A stretch of DNA of 64,000 nucleotides from Aplysia californica (taxonomy: Eukaryota; Mollusca; Gastropoda; Aplysiida; Aplysiidae): the NCBI RefSeq assembly GCF_000002075.1, contig NW_004797370.1:1225233-1289232 (forward strand), read 5' to 3'. The translations under genes were made by a program, and so were the position numbers. The notes beneath the pieces were generated by a model that saw nothing but the letters and a program-made list of their open reading frames with translations, ran no database searches and was not told the DNA's origin. Shown here in pieces: positions 11,801-24,800 of this stretch. Within the stretch, counting starts at the first letter, position 1. Every line of letters starts with the position of its first letter.

Positions 11801-14716
11801 CATAGCAAACAGGCATATAATGAAACATACACATGGTGAACAGATTTCCAGGTTCAGGATGTTGTCTAATACATCATGTATATATTTTTGTACTTAAAAT
11901 GAATGTAAACACCGCAAATAAGTACTTCACAAAAAGATGTCAACATCCTGCTGATGTCGTTACGTATGCTAGACTATGGTAGGGCTTTTCTTAAAATGAT
12001 TATCCTCAGCATCATCATAACAATAACCCTTCCTTGTAATAATTTAAAAAATCACTTGGCAAAAATTCTAAGGAGTCTCTGACACTCATAAAGCCAACTT
12101 TAGACAGCAGTAAGAATAACAATAAAAATCATGCAAAAACTAGTTTTAAGATTACCTTAGCATTTGAGTAGCATTTTGTTCTGTCATTTTTCAGGACAGA
12201 CGTCTTTCATTTCTATGTAGTTGATCAAATACTAAAGTTGAGACAAATAAATAAAATTCTAACCTATGCAATTTTTTCCATCAGCACTTGTTCCATGGTT
12301 GCATTTACACTCAAACCCCTGGGGCAGGTCCACACACTGAGCATTGTCAGCACAATCATGAATCTGCAGAGCGCACTCATCCACCTCCCCGGCTTCACAC
12401 TCTGACCGAGCTGTGGCACCTGGCTCCGTAGTGGTTAAGCCGACCCCACATGGTTCACACTCTGTTTCCCCTCTGGAAGTCTGGAACGTGCCAAGTGGAC
12501 AGGGGAGGCAAGTTCCCAATTCCGAATCCTGATAATGACCTTTTTCACATTTCACTGAAAAGGCAAAAAACAAACCATTTTCTGACATGTATTTGTGTCA
12601 CAACCAGACGGAATCAGGTGCTCGTCAATTTTTGGACATATGTTGTTATTGGTATCATCTTAAAGCCTGTTTTTTTTTTAAAGTGTTTTACAGTGCTCAC
12701 AACTGCGTAAGTTCATACAAGCGTGAGGGACACACTAAACATTTTCAATTGGTAGGAAATTTTGAATTTTCCGCTGACGGCAGCCGAAGCCTACTCTTAT
12801 CGATTTTTGACCACCAAGGGATCTTTAAAGTGCGCAACTTGCACACGGGACCTCCGAGATTTTGTTTCCTTGTCCGAGAAGGCTAGGTGTAGATCTTTCC
12901 TACCAGAACATCAGGGATGTGGCTGAAAGACAGCAGTAAGAGGGAGCCAAGGAGTAGCAGTAGAAAGGCTGCAGAAAGAGTCAGGCGTCCAGGGGAGGGG
13001 CAAAGGAGGTGAGGGGGTAGGGGTGGGGGCAGAAAGTGGGGACAACAGCAGACGACAGAACATTGCTAGAACAGGAGAGGAGGTAAAAGGAGACAATTTT
13101 AAAAAATAAAAATTTCCGTCGCTATCCTGATTCGAACCCGAGACCTATTGATTGAGAGGCGAACACTTTAACCTCTAGGCCACGAGAGCCCCCAAAAAGC
13201 CTTCATTTGCCTTTCTTTTTGGTGAACAAAATGTCTATGTTGAATAAAAGTCGAGATATTTGCAATATTTGCCTGGTTTCAGAGATAAAATTAGCAAGAA
13301 AATGGACGCCAAAGTTTGGTAATTTCCATAGCTTGAGAGTCCTTGGAAAATGAAAATTTACATCTTTTGTGCCTTCAATCAATGTTTTTCAGTAAAATCC
13401 AAACAGAAATATGTTTTTAAATAGATGTAAAAGGTACTGAGCCGAAAAAACAAAATTGGAAAAAAATTGCCCAACACCCAGAAAAATGCCATTTCTTACA
13501 ATTTCATCATTTTGACGAGCGCTTCATTTCCCCATGATGTCTCACATTTCGTACTGAGAAAGGTAACAACTAAACAAGTCTCTCTCTGATCTTTCTCAGC
13601 AAATTTACGATCATATTCTTAATTTTCAACCTGTAAATTCTTTGCCATATATTGACAGGTCAAAGGGATTGAATTCAGATGGCCACCGGGTCCTAAAAGT
13701 AAAGTATTCTCAAATCTCCATTAACTACCAAATAAATTTTCAGATGTCAAAGAAAGTTCTATTATAGTATGTGCTTTCAGGAAGGGGTGTCGACTTTAGC
13801 ATTAATAACCAAAAAACTTCATACGATCAATCTCAACAAACAAATTAACTTTTGGAGATACAAACCAAGCCTGTCTTATCAACATTAATGGGTACAAATG
13901 GCGTGCTATAAATTCCCACTTACAAATGGAACACTGAGAGACAGAAACGGCTCCAGCCCCAAGAGTGGTCCACTTGTAGCCACAGGGGAGACAGTAGCTG
14001 CTGTCACCGTCCCCTGCACGATAGGATCCTTTAGCACAGAGCTGGCACTGGCCCATCGGAGACATCTCTTCCCCGGCACCACACAGGTCTGGGGACATGC
14101 AGGACACATAAGTACAAGAAGAAAACAAGCATGATTATGATGATGATGAGATGATGATGAGATGAGATGATCATGATGATCATGATGATCATGATCATGA
14201 TGATGTTGATGATGATTTTTTTTTGTTTCCTTAAAGGGCCTGGTGGACTCCACGAAGAAATCTTTGAGCAAGAGCGAGGCTCTTTTTTGGTTGCATTGTC
14301 ATTATACTCAGAGGCACCTCCACTCATCCAAATAACTACATTTGAATTGCAAAAATATGATGATGATGAGATGATGATTATGAAAAGAAGCATTGGTGGT
14401 CTAGCGATTAGGCTGTTTGACTTGCAACCGCAAGATCATGGATTCAAATCTCATTAAGGGCCCAACATTGTGTCTTTCAGAAAGACACTACATACCAATT
14501 TTCCTCACTTCACACAGGTGGGAAAGAGTACCCGCTTATAAACACTGAAAGATCGTGTCAGTTTGTTAGTATTTGAACTCTTATCAGCTGCTTGCATTGT
14601 ATGCTTCCTGGGAAGCAGAGAACATTTATGGATGTTCTAAGGTCTGCTGGAGTAGCAATAGTTGTGAAGAGCATAGAGCAGGCTGCAGAGTATGGATATG
14701 TGCTGAATGAATGCAA

Positions 14717-14778
<62 letters not shown>

Positions 14779-17700
14779 GGTAAACAGGGTTTGGACTTTG
14801 GGGATACCAACAGAGAAAATAACATGAGCAAAGTCAAGAGTAAAAGTACACCCTTGCCCTTTTAAAGGTTGAGTTAGAGACTAAAGAGCTGTTTTTATTC
14901 AAATTTTGGAGTGTTGTCAGCTTGAATAAAAATAGTGAGAATCAACAAGAAAAACTTCCTAAGCGAGTCACTGACAACTATATAATCTCCTATTCTTTTT
15001 TAACAACTGCCACAGATTCGTCTGGAATCCAACAGAAGTGACTCACTTGAGCATGCAGTGGAATGAGTAGCCCCTGGTGCCTGAGTGGTTTGTCCCTCAG
15101 GACAAACTTTACAGTCCAACTGTCCAGCGACATCTTGGTATGTTCCCCGGGAACACTCCACACACTTTGCATCACTACGTTTGTAAAAACTGCCGGGCTT
15201 GCAGAGTTCTGAGAATAAGACAAATATTTTACAATAAACACTTCCCCTGTGCCTAGTGTAAGCACTTTTATACAGGGTTCCACAAGAGAAAAAAAATAAA
15301 GTAAAAAGAAACTACAAGTACCATTTGCATTTATTTCTATGTGATGGCCTGTGCCATATAACATAATTCTAAGCTGATATTAATATCTTATGGTAGACAT
15401 ACACAGTATCCCATCAACAAGTACAATTTTACCAACAGCCCCTCCCCCCTCCCCATCCCTCCCCCCATGTCATACACTCATAAGCAAGTTTTAGCATTTA
15501 CCTGCAAAAATATCAGGTTACAAAAATTACGGTCTTAAGAGGTGCATTTATATGCTAACATCAGGATGACACCTAACCCGACTTCTCACTAATGAATACT
15601 GCATTGGATTGAGAGCAGAAACTACTAAAAGTATTGTGTAGTGAAATAATTTTATCTTTTTGAGATCCTTACAGCTTCAAACAGACTACTTAACCATACA
15701 TCTGTATTTAACAAGCTGATATTAGAACAAAAAACAAAAACATCTAGTTCCTACTTACACAGTGAAAAAATACTGACTATTTCTTTAGTAAGGTATCAAT
15801 TGTTCCAATTTGAACAACTTTATAAAGCCAGCTTTACAATCTTTTTTATTATAGAGCCCAGAATACAAATTACGACAACAACAAAATGACCCAAAACTGA
15901 GAAAAACTCATTTGATTAACAGTTTCTAATAGCAAAACTAAAACTGAATTGAACATCTTGTTACTAACAAAATTCAAAGGTGATATTTGATGGCAACAAG
16001 CACGGGGAAAACATGAAAGCAGCGGAAATGACTCACCGAGACACTGTGACCTGTTTGTTGCTCCAGCAGAGTATGTGGTCATACTCCCAGGACATCTCTG
16101 GCATGACAATTCCTCTCCATTTTCCCTGAAGGTACCTACTGGACAAGGGGAACACTTTGACCGCTCAGTGACCTGGTGACCTGCAGGACACTCCACTGAC
16201 AAAAGGCAAAAAGATAAAACAAATTTGAATAAATTCCCTTTCTGATATTAAGATAATGGAAGCTTTATAAATGTTCACATCCACAGCACATTTCCCCTAA
16301 ACCACTTCTTGGCCATTTAACCCTTTGCGTGCAAAACATGAAATAAGTCATCTACATGTATATTCAGTGCCATCCCTGTACCATTCACAATCTATTGACA
16401 ATTTGGTATTTTGTACTTCGTTTCCTTTGTTCAATTTCTGACATAAAAATAGTCCAACAACTGGTCTCTCCTAAACCACATTCAACTTACAACACACTGT
16501 GTCAGTCCAAATACGGAAAACAGTCTGGCATGGAAAGAGTTATGGGCTGGAATCTCTGAATTTATTATCAATCTCCGATGAGACCACCCAGGTAGGCACA
16601 GTCTCAAAAACTCCCAAAACAACCCATTTTCAAAAACAAACACCAGTTTTGATCACAATAAATCTAGCAGGTGCAACATCACAACCAATAAGATTCAAGT
16701 GACACAAAGCAGGGGGAGGGGGGAGGGGGAGAAAGGGAGGATTTTAAGTTAACAGACTATATCTTCAGAGGGTTGGAAGGTGCCTGAAGGATCCTACTTC
16801 TTTACTATCCTTTTTTGCTTCTGCCTTTCATTCTTTTTGTCCTTCAATGCTAATTAATCACATACTCTTCAGCCTCAGTCTCTGTAACTTAAAACTTTGC
16901 CAACAGCTTGTATTGAACACCTTACATCGACTATACAAGAACAAGTAGGCAAGCTCACAGCATTCATCTTTGTCTAGTGAGTGTCCGGAGAGAAGAATCT
17001 CTCCTGGCTGACACTGGGACTTGATGTTGAGGTCAACTGAGGTCAATTGGAACTCATCTCCAGAGTGGTCTTCTTTGATGGCATGGAGAATTTCTTCTGT
17101 TATGGACCCTGTATCTGAACCACCTAAATGCCATCTGAAAAAAAGAAATTCAATTTATTAATGACTAAAAAGAAATATTAAAAAAAACAGAAATGAGGAT
17201 GTAAAAAGAAGGCTACTTAAAGGGCAAGTAGGAGCCTTTCATGAGCTGAAACACAGCTATTTGAAAGATGTTTTTCAAAAAACAAAAGATGGGTCTTTCT
17301 GAATTCAGTAACAATACTGCTGATCAATAATATTAACCTTTAGAAAACCAGTCGTATATTTTCTTCACTAGTTCTCGTAACCCCAGGCCCAGCCATAGGG
17401 TGCCAGCAATCTCAAACCCAGACCTGCCAACCACTACATGATGACCAAAAAGAGAATTTTTCCTCAGAATTCTTCCTAAAAATCAGAGTTTGGAGTAAAA
17501 AATCAGTCTCCATAACCAGGTTCACCTAAGATCGCGCTTTTTTAAGAAACAGGATTGTTACTATACAAAAGTCACCCCTGACATCCTGCTATGATTCACT
17601 CTGAAGGTCTAAATTTGGCTAAGATGCCGCATTTCAGGCCACAATTTACAGAACAAAAACGTGGGCAGACACAGCCGATCAACCAAGAGTGAAAAGTTAA

Positions 17701-20700
17701 GATCATTGAACTGCCGGTCGCGACAAAGATAATCCACTCTCATGAATGCAATCACTTAAGCGTTGTAAAACTCAGTGAAACATAACAATGTTTGCCCCAG
17801 ACGGGATCACACCGAGGTGTGAACTGACTGACGTGTTTGTTTATCCCAAACATACCTTGCACTTGCGTCCAAGCTCTCCACCTAAACTAACATCACTCGC
17901 TGGGAGGGCAGGGCCTACACGTTCTCTCCAGGTGAGATAATACTGGACTGTGAACTCTTCCCTGACCATACCAGCAGTAAATTTGTGAGACAGACTAAAT
18001 TTTAATTCCTGTGGTCACTACATAATGGAGAGTAACGACAAAGCGGGACAACTTGGTCAAAGATGGAAAGAAAGAAATTTTGGACAGATAAGGGGAGGGG
18101 AGGGGCAAGTGGATAAGCATAGAACTTGAGGATAGGATAATAGGATAATAAGTGTAAATGGCACGCATCATGCCACTGTGATTGGTTATCCAGGTTGACC
18201 ACTCTTTGCTCGCCAAAATATGTCATAAACCCATACAGTGGTCACGCAAGTTCATTTGAGAGTGAAGGAAGACCATTTTACTGGTTGTGGGGCTTAACAT
18301 GGGTCACTAGATTATTCCCTTGGTCCGTCGGCTTATATCCCATTCGCCTAAGATCCCGCATTTTCCTGGATCTTAGGCGGAAACTACTGTACCAAATAAT
18401 CAATTTCTGTATAATGTTACACACATGACAACCAATCAGCAGCAAAAACAACCACTCACAAACTTTGAGAAATTCTCATTTCCATCTCAGCTTGATACCG
18501 TGCCCATTTTTTAGTCGAGGTCAACGCTCTTTTCTGTATCAGATGTTCTTTTTCACTGCACAACACATTCAGGTTTTGAGAGTAGTCACAGGTGGCGTCC
18601 TGGTCACAGAGTCCAATAACAGTATCAAGCTGGGTCAAGATTCGAACCAATTTGGCCTGCAGCTGAGTCTCAAGAGAGTCAGTACACCCTGGGCCTTCAA
18701 AGTTTATGCCACCATAGATAATGTGAGCTGGAGGGTGTGTTCCTGGGAAAGGGAGAAAAATAAACTTATGACAATGTTGTTTTTGGTGGTGGTGTTGTTG
18801 TGGCTGTTGAAGTTAAACGCCCATAAAGACATTAACACTTACAGTACTGAAGGTTCATATAGTGAAAAAACCCTCAAGTACCACATTAGTTCAGAAAGCT
18901 GAAGCCAAGGTAGAATTTTAAAATAATTTTTTAAACCTCCACAACCCATGATCACACTTAAAAGCTTCAGTTTCATCAACCCATTCAGCCATCACATAGA
19001 GTGACTTCCTTTGATATTTATTTCAGTGCAGTGACATAGTCGCCAACAGTACTAAAAGTGTTAATATTGTTAATATCAAAGAAAAGGTGGAACACTAGTC
19101 CCCAAATCAGGACACACAGCAAAGAGAAAACATTCAGAGGAAGCCATGTAAAATAATAAGGCCCCATTTTGATTTGAGTTTTAAAAAATAAAAAAAATTT
19201 AAATTATAGTAGAGGGTTTTACGGCGCTCGCAACTGCAAAAAGTCATAAGAGCACCAAGGGGTGGGTGTCAACAGAGAAGTCTTTACAGGGAATCAGACT
19301 TACTCTGCTCACCTCTCTAGCTTCAACAGCACAAGGTCTGCTTCCACTATCAAGGCACCCCGGAAATAGCAGGTCACAAGAGAGTGACAAACATGCAAAA
19401 AAAGTAGATCAGGCACAGTTATGAGCGAGACATGAATCAGCCCATTTACAATTCTACTGTGCTTGAACAAGAAATGTCCCGACTTTGGGAATGGCCTTAA
19501 GACACTACAGTCAGGGGCACTGCCCTGGGGGGAATTTGGGGTTTAGAGAGGTAGTTCAATTGTGACCTACAGTGCCTCAGCATCCTGTTGGAGAAGAGCT
19601 GGCTTACAGACCAGAGAACAGTAAAAAGGAGCAACAGTAAACAAACAAAAAAATGTAAACAGAAAGATGAACATTAAAAGAGTATTTTGGAGTAAGATTA
19701 GTGCAATCATGTACAGTGGAACTCGGATTCAACGAGGTCGCTGGGCCTGACTTAAAATCTCGTTGAATCCAAGTGTTCGTTTTAGCAAACATGAGGTTTT
19801 GTGTAGACAATTATAGACACTGAGCAGGTAATGTATAAAGAGGAGTAACAAGTTGTGCCTGAAATGCCTGCATATTATGAGCTGCGGAAAAAAAAGACCG
19901 ATTCGTTCAAATGCACGCCTGAGTCATCTCGATCATTTACCAAAAAGTTGTGTTGCTGTGTAGAGCCTAACATACGGAAACTATTGATTCCATAGACCAG
20001 CGCAAATTCATTACGTTGATCGACGTCAAGACTAGTTTACCATTGTAATAATGATCAGTTGCCGGGGGAAAAAGACTATGACGCATTTGTATCTGTGACG
20101 TTCCACGCACGGACCGCTGGTGCCACCTCTCCCCCTCCCCCGAAACGAACACACAGTCATAAGTGTGCAAGCCGCCCATCCAACCCCGACACACGCTAGA
20201 GTAGACATGTGAGCGTGTCAACACCGCATGTGTTGGTATGAAAAAAAAAGGCCGCTGATTGGTCACATACAATCGGCTAAGTGAATAAATGTTCACGATT
20301 CAGGTGCGATGGATGATTTCGAAGAAGAGAGTAAGTTCGTTCTGAGAGAAAAATGAGCGAAACCACGTCTGTGGGAGCTGCTAACCCAGGAAGCGACCTC
20401 GTTGAATCCAAGCTCGCCGATTTAAGTGCTCGTTGAATCCATTTTATTTTTATTGATTTTAAAGAAGAAAAAAAACGGGGAATCTATCTCCTCTCGTTGA
20501 ATCCGAGTTCTCGCCGAGCTCGCTGAATCCGAGTTCCACTGTACATTTTTGTGACAGTGACAGCAAACAAAGCAGAATGAAAGCTAGGATATAGGATGGC
20601 AGATCTGAAGGAACAGCTTGATCAGGGGAGTTATGACTTTACATGCATCATTCAAAAGGGATACAGGGTTATACTCCTGTCCCCATTGTTTTATGCAAGA

Positions 20701-21686
20701 AAAATTTTGAAATTAGGCAAACTGAGCCCAAAAATGTGAAATTATGCGATTCTGTTAATTTTAACAAAGAAGAATGATACAGGAAAATAGTCAGAAATTA
20801 TGCAAAAAAAGACCAAATTTTGCTAAATTATGCGGGGTGCATAAAACTATGGGGGGAAAGGTATTCAATCCGTCTAAGCTTTAAGTTCTTTCCTACAAAA
20901 AATGTATTTACGACTGTACTTGTAGAATGATTTTGTTCGTCGTCTTTGAGTCACTTTGACCTATACAAGAAAATATTTCCTCTTCCATTCAATAAATTAT
21001 TGATAAAATATGGTATAGATAAACTACCTATTGTGTTCTATGATCAAGTTTATTTTTCCTATTGAAGAACTTCGTTTCGAGTCTCAAAAATGACTAGATC
21101 ACATGCTTTCTACATTTTTTATATTTGCAAAGCGTCTAACTCACGAGCACAAGCTGGAAAACTGAAAGGCATTCCGTTTGGAGGATCCCATTCCCCTTCC
21201 AAACCACAGCGATAGAAGGGTGGTGTTGGTGTGACAAATCTGAAGTTTGGTAGGCAAGATGGAATACAGTATCTGCCATGATGCCACTCCCCACAGACAC
21301 GGGCTCCATTAGCAGGAGGAGAAGGATCCTTGCACTGAAATTCTGATAAAAAATAATTACAAAAGTTAATAATGTCAAACCTGCTCTAATGTCTAACTTT
21401 CAAAGACAATTACCCATACAAATAACCACTTCTTACTCCCACCCCCACCCCCTAGTGTTTTCCCGAATATTGTAATGACAGTATCCCAGGCGTCCACCTG
21501 TTTAAGACAAAAACTTTTCTCCTCAACAGTGGGTGGCCGTCTTGGACAATTTCAACTGTATTTCTCTGTCTTGTATGAATCAGAAACACATCAAAATGTT
21601 TCCGGGAATAGCATTCCAAATAACACAAAAGGTAGCCTACTATTACTCCTGTGTATGTCTCAATATTAAAAAATCAGTGTGTAAGT

Positions 21687-21742
<56 letters not shown>

Positions 21743-21842
21743 NNNNNNNNNNNNNNNNNNNNNNNNNNNNNNNNNNNNNNNNNNNNNNNNNNNNNNNNNN
21801 NNNNNNNNNNNNNNNNNNNNNNNNNNNNNNNNNNNNNNNNNN

Positions 21843-21898
<56 letters not shown>

Positions 21899-24800
21899 AC
21901 ACACATACACATGCATACACAAACACTTGTTTGTATTTTTACTTCTGTTCATTTTAATATGCAAGTCTCCTGACGATTATTTTCCACATTTTATCAAAAC
22001 ATACTACACTGTTCATTACCAGACCAAAACACATTTATTATACTTACTTCTTACAAAAACATCAAAAAAGCACTCTGCTGAGTTGTTCTCTGCATCGTAG
22101 GCTACATAAAAGACAACATAATGCCCCTGAGGCAAGGTTTGACCTGCAGAAGAAATTTGTTTAAATTATTTAAATATATATATGTAATTCATATCTTTCA
22201 GAATACTTTTTTTTCTAACTATTTACTAAATCTTAACTTAAACCAATAAACAATTCTTTAAAATTTTCTGTTCAGTTTTATCAAACATTTTAAAACAATC
22301 TTTCAAACCTCAGAGATATGCGTGTGACTATATTTTCCTCAGCCCACACAATACCCGCAAGCCAAAACATTGAAATATGTGATTTGTAGCATTTGAGTGC
22401 CTAGCAGACTGCAACACTATCTTAACTATTGAATCAGAGGGAGAAATATTAAAAACAAACCAGCCATTGGAAAAAGAGTGAGCTTCACATTAGAAGAAGG
22501 AATACAAAGTCAAATCCTCCCAATGCAACTTAAATCTTACCTGCTCGATAATTTTGTTTCACCGACACCACTCCCGCGTTGTCAGAGAACTCTGGCTCCT
22601 CCCAGTCAACAACAGCAAAACCCATCTCATTGGTCACAATCACCGTCTGAGGACACCTGAGCACCTCTGGAGGACTTTTGTCTGTTACCATGTAGATTCA
22701 CAGACAAGTTTCATAAATTAGTTTTCTTTCCATAATCAGACATTTACATTCTTTTACAGTGGAGAACGAAAAACAAATAAAATGTGATTGTGTATGACAA
22801 CTGAAAGCGTTCCAGAAGAAACAAGTACATTTCTGCCTCAAATCTATCAATACTAATTTCAAGACAAGATGAGACATCATTAAAACCAAATTATATATAA
22901 GCAGCTGCGAAAACATATTTATCGGTAAATTATCGGTAAAACACATACAAAAAATGCCATGCATCGTAGTACAGAGTACTTTTCGAAGAATTGTTTTTGA
23001 TCCTGAAGTGTATGCCAATAGGTGAATTTGAAAAAATAAAACAACATGAAACAACATTTTGACGACATAAGTTTGCCCTATACTTTGCAGTTTTTTAATG
23101 TCTGAACGAAGGCTTACCAATTACTAGACCACACTGAGCTGCTGTCTGACCCACTGCACACGAGTTCTGTTGACAAGTAGATGGCATGATGACCTCAGTT
23201 GGGCCGTTGTTAAAATAATAACTTGCTGTGACCCAGTCAAAAAGGTCACCACTCATCTGAAAGAATAAGTATTGTGCAATTAACAGACTAAGGTTAGTTT
23301 TCCACGCAGAATGTTGGTTACAAAAAAAGAAAAGATTTGACAACAAATTGCTCACTAGAGAATTAACTTTTTCTTTAATCAGAAATTATGAAACATGCTT
23401 TATCAAGTTTTTGCTGTAACAAGATCAAAAGAAGTTTGAAGACAATCATAAAGATAAGCTGTAGAGACTTTCTCTGACAGCACGTACATGCTTTGAAAAA
23501 AGTTTCCTTGAAGCGCACGAGATAAAACACAAAAAGTCATACCTCCACTAATTGAATATATTTGTTTAGATTCACTTGATTACTTAGTTAAATTAATTGG
23601 TCCTCATGTTCAGAAAAAATTTGCACTTACCAAATGGTCGTCCTGACAACTGAGTGAAAGGTTGACAATGTCTGTTTCCTCCAGGAGATAACTATACAAG
23701 TTGACTCCATGAAAGTAGCCAGAGAACTTCTGACCTTCCTTAGTGTTGAGTGGATGACCAAGTGCAAGCTGCAATCTGTTATACAAATAGCATTGTTGTT
23801 GTAATGTTTTAGTACTTAGAAGTCACTCAACAGCTCTTAAAAATCTTTTGATTTGTAAAATGAACAGAAATAGGGCACAATACATTTTTATATAGCCAGT
23901 TAATTGAGAATTTTTAAACATGTTTAACCTCCAAAAAGGCAGTGTTGTGCTGGAAAAGTACATGTAAAAATAAAAATAAAACATAAAAGGGGAAAAAAAA
24001 CAAATGCAACAACAAAAATCACCATATCAGTATTCCTAAAATACTTTCTTTTTAAAATCATTACATGTATTATACATCCAGAGGAAACTGGCAAGACATA
24101 ACTCCAGCAAATATTTGCGTTATGAAATGACAGAACATACAACCAGAAGCATTCAAAATAAAACATAACACCTCCACTAATCAAAAAAAAAAAAAGGGAA
24201 AACAATTATAAAATATGTTTTACTTTGATATTATATTTATCAGACATAACACAAATTTAGCATAGAAGGGAAGTTAGAATCAACAATGTCGAGATAAAAC
24301 TTATAATAACAAAATGTGTATAAGCGGTTAGTATTCATCTCTGTAAATTGCCTTTACATTTTGATTTCGGATCGCCTGTTTAAGTGGCATTTTCGGTTCT
24401 GTATTTCAGCATTTGGGAGTAACGATTTTGTCCGTCCCGAGATCTACACCTGGTCCTGTGCAACATTTGCAACCTATTTTCAACCATATTGTAATTCTCT
24501 GTCCAATTCAAAATAGTTACTTTTGTTCACACTAACAAATCCATCAATTAATATTAGATTGAATAAAAGCCATTTAAAGGTAACACCCTTCATCACATCA
24601 AATTGGGGGCCTAAAATTGTGGAATCCCTTGCGTACTGAAACAGATGTCAAAACAACATATCATTCCCTACATTAAAAAATGTCTCGAAATCGGTATAAA
24701 AACCAAACAAGGAGATACAGTCCTTAATCAACAAAGGCATCCACCTTATTCATTAAGAAAAAGATGTCTAAAGAGGGGATCAACATAAACTACCTAGATG

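Noticed and set aside
13110-13200. Functional tRNA gene on the minus strand
   Set aside because: A and B boxes are present but a SINE body and tail follow and the stems do not close well by eye.
14167-14457. Met/Ile-rich plus-strand frame
   Set aside because: Produced by the ATG microsatellite and adjacent SINE head.
18465-18902. 145-codon plus-strand frame over exon 47
   Set aside because: Antisense to a coding exon; no domain features.
21136-21378. 80-codon minus-strand frame over exon 46
   Set aside because: Wrong frame. The shifted frame gives the CCP cysteines and joins exons 45 and 47 in phase.
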